The notes under the pieces were generated by a model. That model was not told the origin of the DNA, ran no database searches, and was given only the letters and a program-made list of their open reading frames with translations. A DNA stretch of 64,000 nucleotides, from the NCBI GenBank assembly GCA_902537215.1, contig CACBAM010000001.1, positions 1-64,000 of the forward strand. Direction: 5' to 3'. Of the stretch, positions 15,173 through 24,400 are shown one piece after another. The first letter of the stretch is position 1. Each line of letters opens with the position of its first letter. This stretch comes from an uncultured Alphaproteobacteria bacterium. Its GTDB lineage: Bacteria > Pseudomonadota > Alphaproteobacteria > Rhodobacterales > Rhodobacteraceae. The translations under genes and the position numbers were made by a program.

Positions 15173-15577
15173 ATGAAATTGGAATTGCACCACATAAATT
15201 TGTCAACTCAAGATGTTAAGAAACTTGAAACTTTTTATAAGGATATACTATTTCTAAATACCCAAAGTGATGACTTGCCTACTTTAGAAAAGAAAAAAGG
15301 GTACTCAGGTGATGTATCATTTGTGGGTGATGGTAAGGTTCAAATGCATTTGGCACAAAAAGACTTGTCCGTAAATTTCAAAACAGGCCATTCTATAAAT
15401 CCAGTTGAAAAGGGTCATATTGCGTATCGTACAGATGATATTGAGGCTTTTAAAAACCATCTCAAAGAAAACAGTATTGAATTTACAGACTGGGGAAATA
15501 TCGGGGTTTCAGGATGGCATCAAATTTTTTTCTATGATCCTGATGGAAACATTATAGAGGTTCACCAGAAAATATAG
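15173..15577 (+). CDS. Glyoxalase/VOC superfamily protein
   Basis: 134 residues with the two beta-alpha-beta-beta-beta modules of the vicinal-oxygen-chelate fold: LELHHINLSTQDVKKLETFYKDIL at the start and GHIAYRTDDIEAFKNHLKENSI in the middle, ending FFYDPDGNIIEVHQ. The metal ligands would be the N-terminal His, the His of GHIAYR and the Glu of IIEVH. It may be a dioxygenase, glyoxalase or resistance protein; the partner is not indicated by context. Confidence 0.88.
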   Translation: MKLELHHINLSTQDVKKLETFYKDILFLNTQSDDLPTLEKKKGYSGDVSFVGDGKVQMHLAQKDLSVNFKTGHSINPVEKGHIAYRTDDIEAFKNHLKENSIEFTDWGNIGVSGWHQIFFYDPDGNIIEVHQKI

Positions 15578-15585
15578 CTTGTTCT

Positions 15586-15602
15586 ATAATTTTTGAAATT
15601 AT
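15586..15602. terminator. Possible bidirectional terminator
   Basis: ATAATTT pairs perfectly with AAATTAT across a TTG loop, placed between the converging VOC and aldehyde dehydrogenase genes. The stem is AT-only, so stability is low. Confidence 0.3.
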
Positions 15603-15620
15603 TAGCTCTAGAAAAATTAT

Positions 15621-17096
15621 TCATTTAATAATAAAGGGATTTGCTGTTGAGGTTTCATGACTAATCCACACTGATTTTGTTTCCAAAAACTCCTTGATGC
15701 ATTCTTGACCACTTTCGCGACCCTGGCCCGATCTTTTGTAGCCACCAAAGGGAGACATGTAACTTACTGCTCTATAAGTATTCACCCAAACGGTGCCAGC
15801 TTTAAGCTTATCAGCCATTCTAAGCGCTCTCCCGATATCACTGGTCCAAACGCCTGCGGCAAGACCAAAAAGTATATCATTGCCTATCTTGATCGCTTCT
15901 TTCTCATCTTTAAAGCGAATAATTGCTAGTACTGGACCAAATACTTCTTCTTGAGCTATTCTCATACTATTATTTACATTTGTAAAAATTGTTGGTTCAA
16001 CAAATCGGTTTCCTTTAGAGCCTGGCCCATTATATTTCTTGCCCCCTAATACACATGTAGCTCCCTCTTTCTTTGCTATATCTATGTAGTCAATAATCTT
16101 TTTAAACTGAGGTTCAGTGGTCACTGGTCCGACATTAGTGGTTTCCATCATAGGATCACCAATAGATGCTTCTTTGGCAACTGAAACTAACTTTGTAACG
16201 AACTCATCATGTATATCTTCATGAAGTAGTAGTCTAGAGCCAGCTATACATGTTTGGCCGGTAGCAGCGAAGATCCCTGAAATCACACCCATAACGGCAG
16301 CATCCATATCAGCGTCATTAAAAACAATGTTTGGAGATTTCCCTCCCAATTCTAGTGTTACTGGCATTATTTTTTTTGCAGCACTCTCATATATTTTTTG
16401 TCCTGAAATGTCTGAACCAGTAAAAGCAATCTTGCTCACATCTTTATGATCCACTAGGGGTTGGCCTACCTCTAGCCCAAAGCCAGTAACACAATTAATT
16501 ACTCCACTAGGAAACCCAGCCTCCTCGACAAGACTCATAAACTCAAGAGTTGAAGCCGATGTGAATTCGCTTGGTTTAATAACTGCTGTGTTCCCAGCTG
16601 CAAGTGCTGGAGCTAACTTCCAGGCCAGCAAAAGTAGAGGTGAGTTCCATGGAGTAATAAGTCCTACGACTCCAAAAGGTTCGTATTTCGTGTAGTTTAG
16701 CATACCCGGTTTATCAATAGGAATAACGGCTCCTTCAACTTTATCAGCTAGTCCTCCAAAATATCTATACCATTCAGCTAGATACTTTGTTTGTGCACCC
16801 ATTTCTGCAAAAAGCTTACCATTATCTTTAACTTCTATTTCCCCCAGTCTAACCGCGTCTCTTTCAATAAGTTCAGCTAACCGAACCAATATTTTACCTT
16901 TTTCAGTAGGTTTCATGGGTTCCCAGTGTTCTTCAAAAGCATTCTTCGCTGCTATAACTGCAAGATTTACGTCTTCTTCGTTACCTTTAGCAATCTCTGC
17001 CCACACCTCTCCGCTATATGGGTTGTCAGATTCAAAATAATTACCTGAGGAAGGTTTTTGCCAATTGCCATTTATGTATAGGTCATATCTTATCAT
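15621..17096 (-). CDS. NAD(P)-dependent aldehyde dehydrogenase
   Basis: 491 residues, complete. Catalytic cysteine C283 (ATGQTCIAG) and general base E249 (VTLELGGKSP) are present; FTGSDISGQ near 225 is the Rossmann G-x4-G turn and PWNSPLLLLAWKLAPALAAGN the substrate/cofactor segment. The C-terminal AVSYMSPFGGYKRSGQGRE block is typical of betaine-aldehyde/aromatic-aldehyde type members. It oxidises an aldehyde to the acid; substrate unknown. It stands alone, with a gap of over 250 bases upstream. Confidence 0.93.
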   Translation of the reverse strand: MIRYDLYINGNWQKPSSGNYFESDNPYSGEVWAEIAKGNEEDVNLAVIAAKNAFEEHWEPMKPTEKGKILVRLAELIERDAVRLGEIEVKDNGKLFAEMGAQTKYLAEWYRYFGGLADKVEGAVIPIDKPGMLNYTKYEPFGVVGLITPWNSPLLLLAWKLAPALAAGNTAVIKPSEFTSASTLEFMSLVEEAGFPSGVINCVTGFGLEVGQPLVDHKDVSKIAFTGSDISGQKIYESAAKKIMPVTLELGGKSPNIVFNDADMDAAVMGVISGIFAATGQTCIAGSRLLLHEDIHDEFVTKLVSVAKEASIGDPMMETTNVGPVTTEPQFKKIIDYIDIAKKEGATCVLGGKKYNGPGSKGNRFVEPTIFTNVNNSMRIAQEEVFGPVLAIIRFKDEKEAIKIGNDILFGLAAGVWTSDIGRALRMADKLKAGTVWVNTYRAVSYMSPFGGYKRSGQGRESGQECIKEFLETKSVWISHETSTANPFIIK

Positions 17097-17351
17097 TTTT
17101 TCCCACTAATATTAGGGTGAATGCTTTTGAGCTTCTTTTGGTACCAGTTTATTTCTGTATGATACTTTAATCAAACTAATTATGTTAAATGAAGGTTTGA
17201 AAGATTTTTGGCAAAAAATGCCGAGGTAGACATAATATTTTTAAAAAAGTCATCTAAATTTTAGATTTTTTTGTTTTTAACTAAGTAGAAATTTTGTATG
17301 AATTAGGAGTAATGATAGGTTTAAAAAAATCTATTAGAAATGGAGTCCTTT

Positions 17352-17450
17352 ATGAAGCAGCCTCACAAAAATCCAAACATTAAGCCGCTTATTATCACAA
17401 ATTTAATTTTTTTAGTTTTCTTTATGATTGTCGTAATTTCAGGACTTTAA
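17352..17450 (+). CDS. 32-residue membrane miniprotein
   Basis: GGAG six bases before ATG 17352 marks the start; the frame then gives a polar basic head (KQPHKNPNIKP) and one hydrophobic helix (LIITNLIFLVFFMIVVISGL). This basic-head/single-helix form and the good ribosome binding site suggest a real small inner-membrane protein. It stands in the gap between the aldehyde dehydrogenase and the lipoprotein gene. Confidence 0.6.
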   Translation: MKQPHKNPNIKPLIITNLIFLVFFMIVVISGL

Positions 17451-17569
17451 ATGATATACTTTGTCATATAGTTAGGTTGTGATCTTTACACAAATTAGAC
17501 TTTTTGATCTCGAAACTTATTAAAAGAGAAGTTGCGAAATATGAAAAAAATTTTTATGGAACGCTAAGA

Positions 17570-18103
17570 ATGAAATTCCTGCAGAGAACCCTGGTAATAT
17601 TTTTTCTAATTTTTCCCTTTATAACGGGATGCTCCAATTCAAGTATGGAAAATGTTGTTTCAAAAAATTTGTCTTTTGATCTGCTTGAATACTTTGCGGG
17701 AGAGACAACAGCCTGGGGTTTAATTGTTGATAGATTTGGAAATTTGCAGAGGACATTCAAAGTAAGGCTAAATGGAAATATAGACAACAGACAACTTCTA
17801 CTCAAAGAATACTTTACTTACAATGATGGAGAAACAGAGTACAGAGAGTGGATTATAACAAAAACAGAGACCGGTACCTATGAGGGTAAATCAAAAGATA
17901 CTATTGGAGTTGCAAAGGGCAAACAAAATGGTAACACCATGCGAATGGTTTATGATACTACGATCAGTATCGGTGAAACAGATATCAGGGTATCTTTCGA
18001 TGATAGGTTTGTTAAAGCTGATAAGAAAGTAGTAATAAATAGAGCTGAGATTTTAAAATGGGGAATAAAAATAGCTGATGTTACAATATTTTTTTCGAAG
18101 TAA
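17570..18103 (+). CDS. DUF3833 family lipoprotein
   Basis: Counting from the ATG at 17570 the protein is 177 residues with a lipoprotein signal peptide and lipobox FITGC (lipidated Cys about residue 22). The mature domain LSFDLLEYFAGETTAWGLIVDRFGNLQRTF is the characteristic DUF3833 opening, and REWIITKTETGTYEGKSKDTIGVAKG follows. An upstream extension to 17504 would spoil the signal peptide. Role unknown; gene neighbours give no hint. Confidence 0.85.
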   Translation: MKFLQRTLVIFFLIFPFITGCSNSSMENVVSKNLSFDLLEYFAGETTAWGLIVDRFGNLQRTFKVRLNGNIDNRQLLLKEYFTYNDGETEYREWIITKTETGTYEGKSKDTIGVAKGKQNGNTMRMVYDTTISIGETDIRVSFDDRFVKADKKVVINRAEILKWGIKIADVTIFFSK

Positions 18104-18146
18104 GATTGACGCTATTTCACACACTAGATTTGCAAATTAAATCGAC

Positions 18147-19058
18147 GTGAGCTGGGTTCTGATTACAGCAATTGCGAGTTTATCCCAGACACTTCGTAGC
18201 ATGTTTCAAAAGAATTTAATTGAAGATGTGGGAGTGCTCGCATCAGCTTATTCTCGGTTCATCTTTGCTCTACCCTTTGTTGCTCTGCTAACTGTATTTT
18301 TTTTAGATACTCAAGAATTAGTGATACTTAAAAATTTTTCGTCAACCGTATGGCTTTTTTTAATTGCTGCAAGCATTTGCCAAATTTTATTTACAATTGT
18401 CCTTATAAAATTATTTACTCTTAGATCGTTTGCTATAGGTGTTGCATTTTCTAAAACTGAAGTTATACAAACCACAGTTTTAGAAATTATAATCGTAGGT
18501 TTTATCCTCACCTCACAAGTTTTGTTGGCGATAATTATTGGCTTTATTGGGATGTTGTTTATGTCCAAACAAAAACTTATCGGGAACGTAGGGTATAATA
18601 AGTTATTTTTTAAACAGGTCACTTTGGGAGTGTCGTGTGGTATTTTTTTGGGCCTTAGTTCTGTTTTATACAAAGTAGCGCTTGATAGTGTAACTTCAGA
18701 CTTAATCTATAAAAAAGTATTGATTTTGTCGTTTTTGGCTTTGGCTTTTCAATCAGCTTTTTTTGGGATATATATTCTTATCATTGAAGGAATGCAAAAC
18801 GCCCTAAAGCTAATGTTAATATGGAGAAGGGGTTTGCCAGTTGGTTTTTTTGCGTGTGCGGCAACTTTTTGTTGGTTTTATGCTTTTTCTCTTGTTGATG
18901 CAACTCTTGTCCGAGCTGTTGGACAACTAGAAATAGTCTTTTCTGTTTTTATATCGTTTATTTTTTATAAAGAAAGAATAACGGGGTTTGAATTAATCGG
19001 AATGAGCTTAATTACAATATCAATATTGGCTTTGCTAGGCCTTCCAAGTATCTATTAA
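18147..19058 (+). CDS. EamA/DMT-family transporter
   Basis: 303 residues beginning at GTG 18147, with about ten hydrophobic segments in two halves, as in the drug/metabolite transporter superfamily. Marker segments include ASAYSRFIFALPFVALL early in the first half and DATLVRAVGQLEIVFSVFISFIFYKERITG near the end of the second, the usual EamA 'E-x-V-F...FxFxxE' pattern. Direction and substrate cannot be told. A 57-residue membrane ORF begins 13 bases downstream. Confidence 0.88.
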   Translation: MSWVLITAIASLSQTLRSMFQKNLIEDVGVLASAYSRFIFALPFVALLTVFFLDTQELVILKNFSSTVWLFLIAASICQILFTIVLIKLFTLRSFAIGVAFSKTEVIQTTVLEIIIVGFILTSQVLLAIIIGFIGMLFMSKQKLIGNVGYNKLFFKQVTLGVSCGIFLGLSSVLYKVALDSVTSDLIYKKVLILSFLALAFQSAFFGIYILIIEGMQNALKLMLIWRRGLPVGFFACAATFCWFYAFSLVDATLVRAVGQLEIVFSVFISFIFYKERITGFELIGMSLITISILALLGLPSIY

Positions 19059-19071
19059 GGAGAGTGTTTAC

Positions 19072-19245
19072 ATGTTCCTAAGGCTAATATTTTTTGAATT
19101 AATTTTATTCGTATTTTTATATTTATTCTTTAAGTTTTTCATAGACAAACGGTATTTTGGTTTTTCTATGAAAGTTTTGATAGCTGTTGCAATACTATTA
19201 ATAGGTTCCCAAACAGCTGTTTTAATTTTTCTAAGCAGTACTTAA
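19072..19245 (+). CDS. 57-residue two-segment membrane protein
   Basis: The AAGGAG site at about 19056-19062 partly overlaps the stop of the transporter gene and is followed by ATG 19072. The product has two hydrophobic helices (LIFFELILFVFLYLFFKF and MKVLIAVAILLIGS...LIFL) joined by DKRYFGFS. Spacing shows it is co-transcribed with the DMT transporter. It converges without any gap on the M20 peptidase gene. No family recognised; it may be a small accessory membrane subunit. Confidence 0.65.
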   Translation: MFLRLIFFELILFVFLYLFFKFFIDKRYFGFSMKVLIAVAILLIGSQTAVLIFLSST

Positions 19246-20385
19246 CTATTTAAGCTGCTTGATTATATTTGCGATAACGTTAGCTCTTTTGGCAATACTG
19301 TCGATATATAAATGTTCATTAAGGGTATGATAACCGTCACCGAGTGTTCCTAATCCATCTATTGTAGATACACCTAAAGCACCACTGAAGTTTCCATCGG
19401 ACCCACCTCCCATACTACCATGTGAAAATGGAAGACCGAGACCTTTGCAAATGCTTTTTGTAACTGCTAAAAGATTTAATGTTCCATCATTTGGCTCCCA
19501 CACTGGTCTTACCACGCCCTGTTCAACGGTGAACTTTATGCCTTCTAAATTGCGAGTGAGGCCAAGTATGGTAGAAGAACCTTCATCAAGGTTTTTTTGT
19601 TCTTTTGCCATAGAAATTACTTCTGCGATGCATTCTGAGCTAACACAATTTACCCATTGTCCTCCCTTTATAACGCCTGCCGAAAACGTTCTATCATCAT
19701 TTGACAAATCTTCTATCTCTATGATCTTTTTCGCCATCTCCTTTACAGCGGACTTGCCTGCCTTTGGATTTATTCCTGCATGAAATGGTACGCCCTCTGT
19801 CTTTAAATTAAATCGAGCAATTGCGTATCTACCCGAAACATATCCCCCATCAGGAAGACCAGGTTCAGGGACCAAAACATACTTTGATCTTAAAGACTCC
19901 GACTCAATAAGATTTCTTGTGCTAGGTGACCCTATTTCTTCATCTGATGTAATTAAGATTATAATTTTCAAGTCAGGCAAATCTCCTTCTTTCATGAGCA
20001 TTTTCACTGCTTCGATCGCTATGAGGTTTCCACTTTTCATATCAAAGATTCCTGGGCCAAAGCATTTGTCACCATCAATTCTAAACGGTAATTTTCTTAA
20101 CGTTCCAATTGGATGAACCGTATCCATATGGCCCATAATGAGAATGCCAGGAGAATTTGAATTTTCTGGTGTCTCATTAAAAGTTGCTCTTAAGCAATCA
20201 CCAAGATTTTTTTTGCCAGGTATTCTCTCAAGTCTCCCACCCATCTCGACGAGAAAATTGGAGCACAAATCCATCATTCTATTTACTGCATCTTTATCAA
20301 AGGTAGGGCTCTCAACCTCAACCCATCCACGTAGAGTACTTAAAATTTTTTTTGTATTAAAATTATATTCTCTTACATCAGTCAT
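19246..20385 (-). CDS. M20 family metallopeptidase (carboxypeptidase G2/ArgE-DapE type)
   Basis: 379 residues. The zinc ligands expected for M20 are in place: H86 with D88 (MGHMDTVHP), bridging D115 (GIFDMKSGN), E149-E150 (TSDEEIGSP), D/E of the PEPGLPDG region, and the final H of GYHTLNEH. The dimerisation lid domain lies at about 180-290 (GRYAIARFNLKTEGVPFHAG). The layout resembles glutamate carboxypeptidases more than DapE. It hydrolyses an N-acyl amino acid or peptide bond; substrate unresolved. Confidence 0.9.
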   Translation of the reverse strand: MTDVREYNFNTKKILSTLRGWVEVESPTFDKDAVNRMMDLCSNFLVEMGGRLERIPGKKNLGDCLRATFNETPENSNSPGILIMGHMDTVHPIGTLRKLPFRIDGDKCFGPGIFDMKSGNLIAIEAVKMLMKEGDLPDLKIIILITSDEEIGSPSTRNLIESESLRSKYVLVPEPGLPDGGYVSGRYAIARFNLKTEGVPFHAGINPKAGKSAVKEMAKKIIEIEDLSNDDRTFSAGVIKGGQWVNCVSSECIAEVISMAKEQKNLDEGSSTILGLTRNLEGIKFTVEQGVVRPVWEPNDGTLNLLAVTKSICKGLGLPFSHGSMGGGSDGNFSGALGVSTIDGLGTLGDGYHTLNEHLYIDSIAKRANVIANIIKQLK

Positions 20386-20393
20386 TATGTTGA

Positions 20394-20681
20394 TCAGTTA
20401 CAAGAAATAGTTCCAGAGAGAGAGTTATGCCCCCCCGCAGTACTGACAGTTGACCCCAAATTTACCACTGTGTACGCCGAGCCACATGCACTTAATGCTT
20501 TCTTATCCCAAGAGTTTTTAAGTTGCTTTGCGGTACCATCTTTTATAGCTACTGTAATTGTCCTTTCGGGGTTGCCAGAAAACATTCTCATAAGGCTATT
20601 TGATCCATCGCTGCTAGAGCAAGATGAAAAAAGAAAACCTATGGCGACAATTGTCCCTAACTTTAACATTTTTGTAATCAT
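20394..20681 (-). CDS. Small lipoprotein of unknown function
   Basis: AGGAGG five bases before the ATG gives a very clear start. The 95 residues begin with a lipoprotein signal peptide, lipobox FSSC with Cys at residue 21, then a serine-rich linker, RTITVAIKDGTAKQLKNSWDKKALSAC and a glycine-rich tail ending ISC. Two further cysteines could pair. No family recognised. It lies eight bases upstream of the M20 peptidase on the same strand and may be co-expressed. Confidence 0.7.
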   Translation of the reverse strand: MITKMLKLGTIVAIGFLFSSCSSSDGSNSLMRMFSGNPERTITVAIKDGTAKQLKNSWDKKALSACGSAYTVVNLGSTVSTAGGHNSLSGTISCN

Positions 20682-20745
20682 TATAACCTCCTAAAAAATA
20701 TCATCGTAAGTGATAGCAAGATTACATTTATCACCTATGTAAAGT

Positions 20746-20940
20746 TTATGATTCTTTTTCTATTTCCACAATGTTAATTCTCAAATCTTTAAATTGAACA
20801 CCAGTAGTGAGCGTTTTATCAACTAAAGCGAGAAAATTACCTAATCTTTGATGCCAATCGTTTGCTTTTAACAGAGCATCTTCATCATATTCTTCATCAA
20901 TCTCCAATGTAATTTGGGATTCTATAACTATCGTTTTCAT
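20746..20940 (-). CDS. Uncharacterised 64-residue acidic protein
   Basis: The ATG begins one base after the stop of the thioesterase gene, so the two form an operon. The sequence starts with a strand IVIESQITLEIDEEYDEDALLKAND, continues with a helix WHQRLGNFLALVDKTL and ends in a charged tail. It has no export signal or membrane segment. I recognise no family. Confidence 0.6.
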   Translation of the reverse strand: MKTIVIESQITLEIDEEYDEDALLKANDWHQRLGNFLALVDKTLTTGVQFKDLRINIVEIEKES

Positions 20941-20941
20941 A

Positions 20942-21340
20942 TTACTTATCTACAAACTTGATGTTTTGGAGTTTATCTCTGATTTCATTAGAAATAGCTT
21001 CGGATTTATTTTCTTGAAAGTTGTAATTTACATAAATTGCCTCGCCCTTTGCACAAAGCCTGTTGGTTTGAAATATTTCCTCTCTTATGGTGAATGAAGA
21101 ATTTCCGATTTTTTGAATTCCCGTTCTTACTTCTACATTCTCCGCTAAGTACAGCTGATCTACATACTCAACCGTCACTTTAACCAATGCAAGCTTCCAG
21201 TTTACAAAGTCGAGGCTCGGTGAAAAGATACGAAAGATTTCTCTCCTACCTGCCTCAAACCAAATGGGGACGAATACGTTGTTAATATGGCCTACACCAT
21301 CTGTCTCGGAAACACGGGGGACGATATTCGTAAAAATCAA
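20942..21340 (-). CDS. Acyl-CoA thioesterase, 4HBT/YbgC-like hotdog protein
   Basis: 132 residues of a single hotdog domain. The active-site region is VSETDGVGHINNVFVPIWFEAGRREIF, in which the acidic residue and the GHINN block match the 4-hydroxybenzoyl-CoA/FadM-type thioesterases; LALVKVTVEYVDQLYLAENVEV and FTIREEIFQTNRLCAKGEAIYVNYNF complete the sheet. It hydrolyses acyl-CoA esters of unknown chain. Divergent from dnaE, with an operon partner downstream. Confidence 0.86.
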   Translation of the reverse strand: MIFTNIVPRVSETDGVGHINNVFVPIWFEAGRREIFRIFSPSLDFVNWKLALVKVTVEYVDQLYLAENVEVRTGIQKIGNSSFTIREEIFQTNRLCAKGEAIYVNYNFQENKSEAISNEIRDKLQNIKFVDK

Positions 21341-21367
21341 TTTTTATAAATCCTTCGAAAGTTAATG

Positions 21368-21397
21368 TTGATAAGTGTACTGACAAAATCGTATAGT
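21368..21397 (+). promoter_or_regulatory. Predicted sigma-70 promoter for dnaE
   Basis: TTGATA (21368-21373) and TATAGT (21392-21397) are separated by 18 bases and sit 30 bases before the dnaE start codon, in the divergent gap. No operator-like repeat is visible around it. Confidence 0.55.
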
Positions 21398-21427
21398 TGA
21401 AAGTCCTCTATTAAAAAAAAGCAAAGA

Positions 21428-24400
21428 ATGTTTGTTCATCTTAAAACTAAAACAATTTACTCTCTACTGGAGGGAGCTATTTTCGCAAAGGCTTTGGCAG
21501 AGCAATGCCTTAAATTTAAAATGCCGGCCGTTGGAATTGCTGATAGAGCAAATTTATTTGGCGCTCTAGAGTTTTCGGAGGTGCTATCAGATAATGGGAT
21601 ACAACCTATAATAGGATGCCAATTACCTATGAGCTTAAAGGAAGCTGGCTTTAAAAAATTAACAGCAACAGACCGGATTGGTATGCTTTATTTAGCAACG
21701 AATGAGTTAGGATATAGAAATTTGATGGAGCTCTCGAGCAAGTTCTTTTTAAATGATACCTATCGGTATGATGGTATGAGTATCCGAGAAATTGATAAAT
21801 TTTCTGATGGATTGATTTGCCTTTCGGGTGGTGATGAAAGCCCTATAAACAATCTTTTGAAAGATAATAAAATTAGCGAGGCAGAAAATCTTTTGCTTCA
21901 CTTTAAAAGAACATTCGGTGACCGATTTTATTTAGAGATGAACCGTCATCCTTTAGGAGAAAATTATAGTAAGAAAGTAGGTATAGAGAACAATATTTTG
22001 GACTTGGCGGACAAGCAAAACCTTCCTCTTGTAGCAACAAACGATGTGTATTTTTTAGAAAAAGAACTTCATCAACCTCACGATGCGTTGCTATGTATTG
22101 CAGAAGGAAGCTTTGTTGACCAGCAACAAGAACGGCGCTCTTTGAGCATGGATCATTTTTTTAAATCAGAAAATGAGATGAGAGACCTTTTTAACGATAT
22201 TCCTGAGGCTATTGAAAACACAGTTGAAATTGCAATGCGGTGTTCTTTTAGGCCTCGATCAACAGACGCAATGCTGCCAAGGTTCTCGCCTAATGCAGAC
22301 GCGGATTTAGCGCAAGAAGCAAAAAAAGGATTGCAAATAAGGTTTAAAGAACTCTCCGAAGTAGACAATCAGAAAGTCTATCTTGATAGATTATCTTACG
22401 AGCTAGACGTTATAAAAGGTATGGGTTTCAGTGGTTATTTTTTGATTGTAGCAGACATCGTTAAATGGGCAAAAGCTAAAGGAATTCCTGTAGGGCCAGG
22501 TCGAGGCTCAGGAGCGGGCAGCTTGGTAGCATTTGCCCTAACAATAACTAATTTAGACCCAATTAAATATTCCTTACTTTTTGAAAGATTTCTTAATCCA
22601 TCACGAATATCAATGCCTGATTTTGACATTGATTTTTGTATGGATAGAAGGAATGAAATTATCGATTATGTTAAACAAAAGTATGGGAAAGAAAATGTTG
22701 CGCAGATTATCACGTTTGGTGCGCTCTGGTCCAAGGCAGCTATTAGAGACATCGGGCGAGTTCTTCAACTTCCTTACTCAAGGGTGGACAGGATAGCAAA
22801 GCTTATACCAGTTCAGGGTACAAAACCTATTTCTCTGAACGAGGCAATGGAAACAGAAGAGGCTTTAATTGAGGAAGCCAAGAATGACGAACAAGTTTCT
22901 AGAATGCTGAACATATCAAGAGAATTAGAAGGAGTATTAAGAAATGCTTCTACCCATGCCGCTGGTATTGTTATTGGTGATAGGAGATTAGTAGAGTTGG
23001 TTCCTTTATACCAGGACCCTAGATCAGATATGCCGGCAACTCAATTCACAAAGGATTGGGTCGAGAAAGCAGGGTTAGTGAAGTTTGATTTTCTTGGGTT
23101 AAAAACATTAACGATAATAAGTGAAGCCGTTTCACTAGTAAATTCCACAAGCTCCTCTCATCTTGATATAAATAAGATACCCTTAAACGATGTGCAAACT
23201 TTTAAGCTTTATTCAGAAGCGAAGACAATGTCGGTTTTTCAGGTCGAGAGTAAGGGTATGAGAGATGCCTTGATTAATCTTAAACCAAATTCATTGGAGG
23301 ATATTATTGCTTTGGTCGCATTATATAGACCTGGCCCAATGGAAAATATACCAGCGTTCTGTGAAGCCAAAAATGACCCAAAAAAAAGACAGTATCTTCA
23401 TCCATCGATTGATAAAATACTTGATGAAACTCATGGAATTATTGTTTACCAAGAACAGGTTATGGAGATTGCGCAAAAAATGGCAGATTATAGCCTTGGT
23501 GATGCCGACTTGTTGAGAAAAGCAATGGGAAAAAAAATAAAAGAGGTGATGGATGCAGAAAAACCTAAATTCTTGGAAGGTGCAAATAAGAATGGAATAG
23601 AAAAAAAAACAGCCGAGGGCATATGGGATTTATTAGCAAAATTTGCCAATTATGGATTTAACAAATCTCATGCGGCTGCCTACGCAGTCCTTAGTTACCA
23701 GACAGCTTTTTTGAAAACTCATCATACTGCTGAATTCATTACTGCCGCAATGAACAACGATATTAATAATATGGAGAAATTTTCTAACTATTTTGATGAT
23801 ATTAATGCTTGCGGTTTTACGATGTATCCCCCGTGTGTAAATACATCAGAGGTAAAGTTCTCGGTAAGTGAAGACAAGATAATATTTGGCCTAGGAGCAA
23901 TAAAAAATGTTGGCTTTGAGTCTATGTCCAAAATTGTTGAAAATAGAAAAAGGAATGGAAAGTTCGTTGATATTTTTGATTTTGCACGAAGAGTTCATTT
24001 GAAAAAAGTTGGCAAAAGGCCCTTGGAAATGTTAATAAGCTCTGGAGCTTTTGCAGTGTTTAATCTAGAGAATACTGCTATGATGGAAAAGCTAGAGGAA
24101 CTTATTTTGTATTCGGCTGCATGCCATGATGAGGAGGGTTCTAGCCAAGTTAATCTTTTCTCAAATTCTATAGAAACAATTAAGAAACCTGAGTTCAAAT
24201 CCACTAATTCACCTTCTCTTTCGATGAGATCGAAAGAAATTTTTGATGTTACGGGTATTTATTTTGTGTCTCCATACAATCATGAGCCTTATTTTTACGA
24301 GTCACTAGGAATTAAGGAATTCAGTACACTTTCAAATTCAACAAGCGAATTTCAAAGCATTATGACTGCAGGGTTTATAACTGACCTAGCATTAAAGACA

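Noticed and set aside
17252-17266. Palindrome ATCTAAATTTTAGAT followed by a T run as a terminator
   Set aside because: No plus-strand gene ends upstream of it, so there is nothing obvious to terminate; the stem is AT-only and may be chance in this composition.
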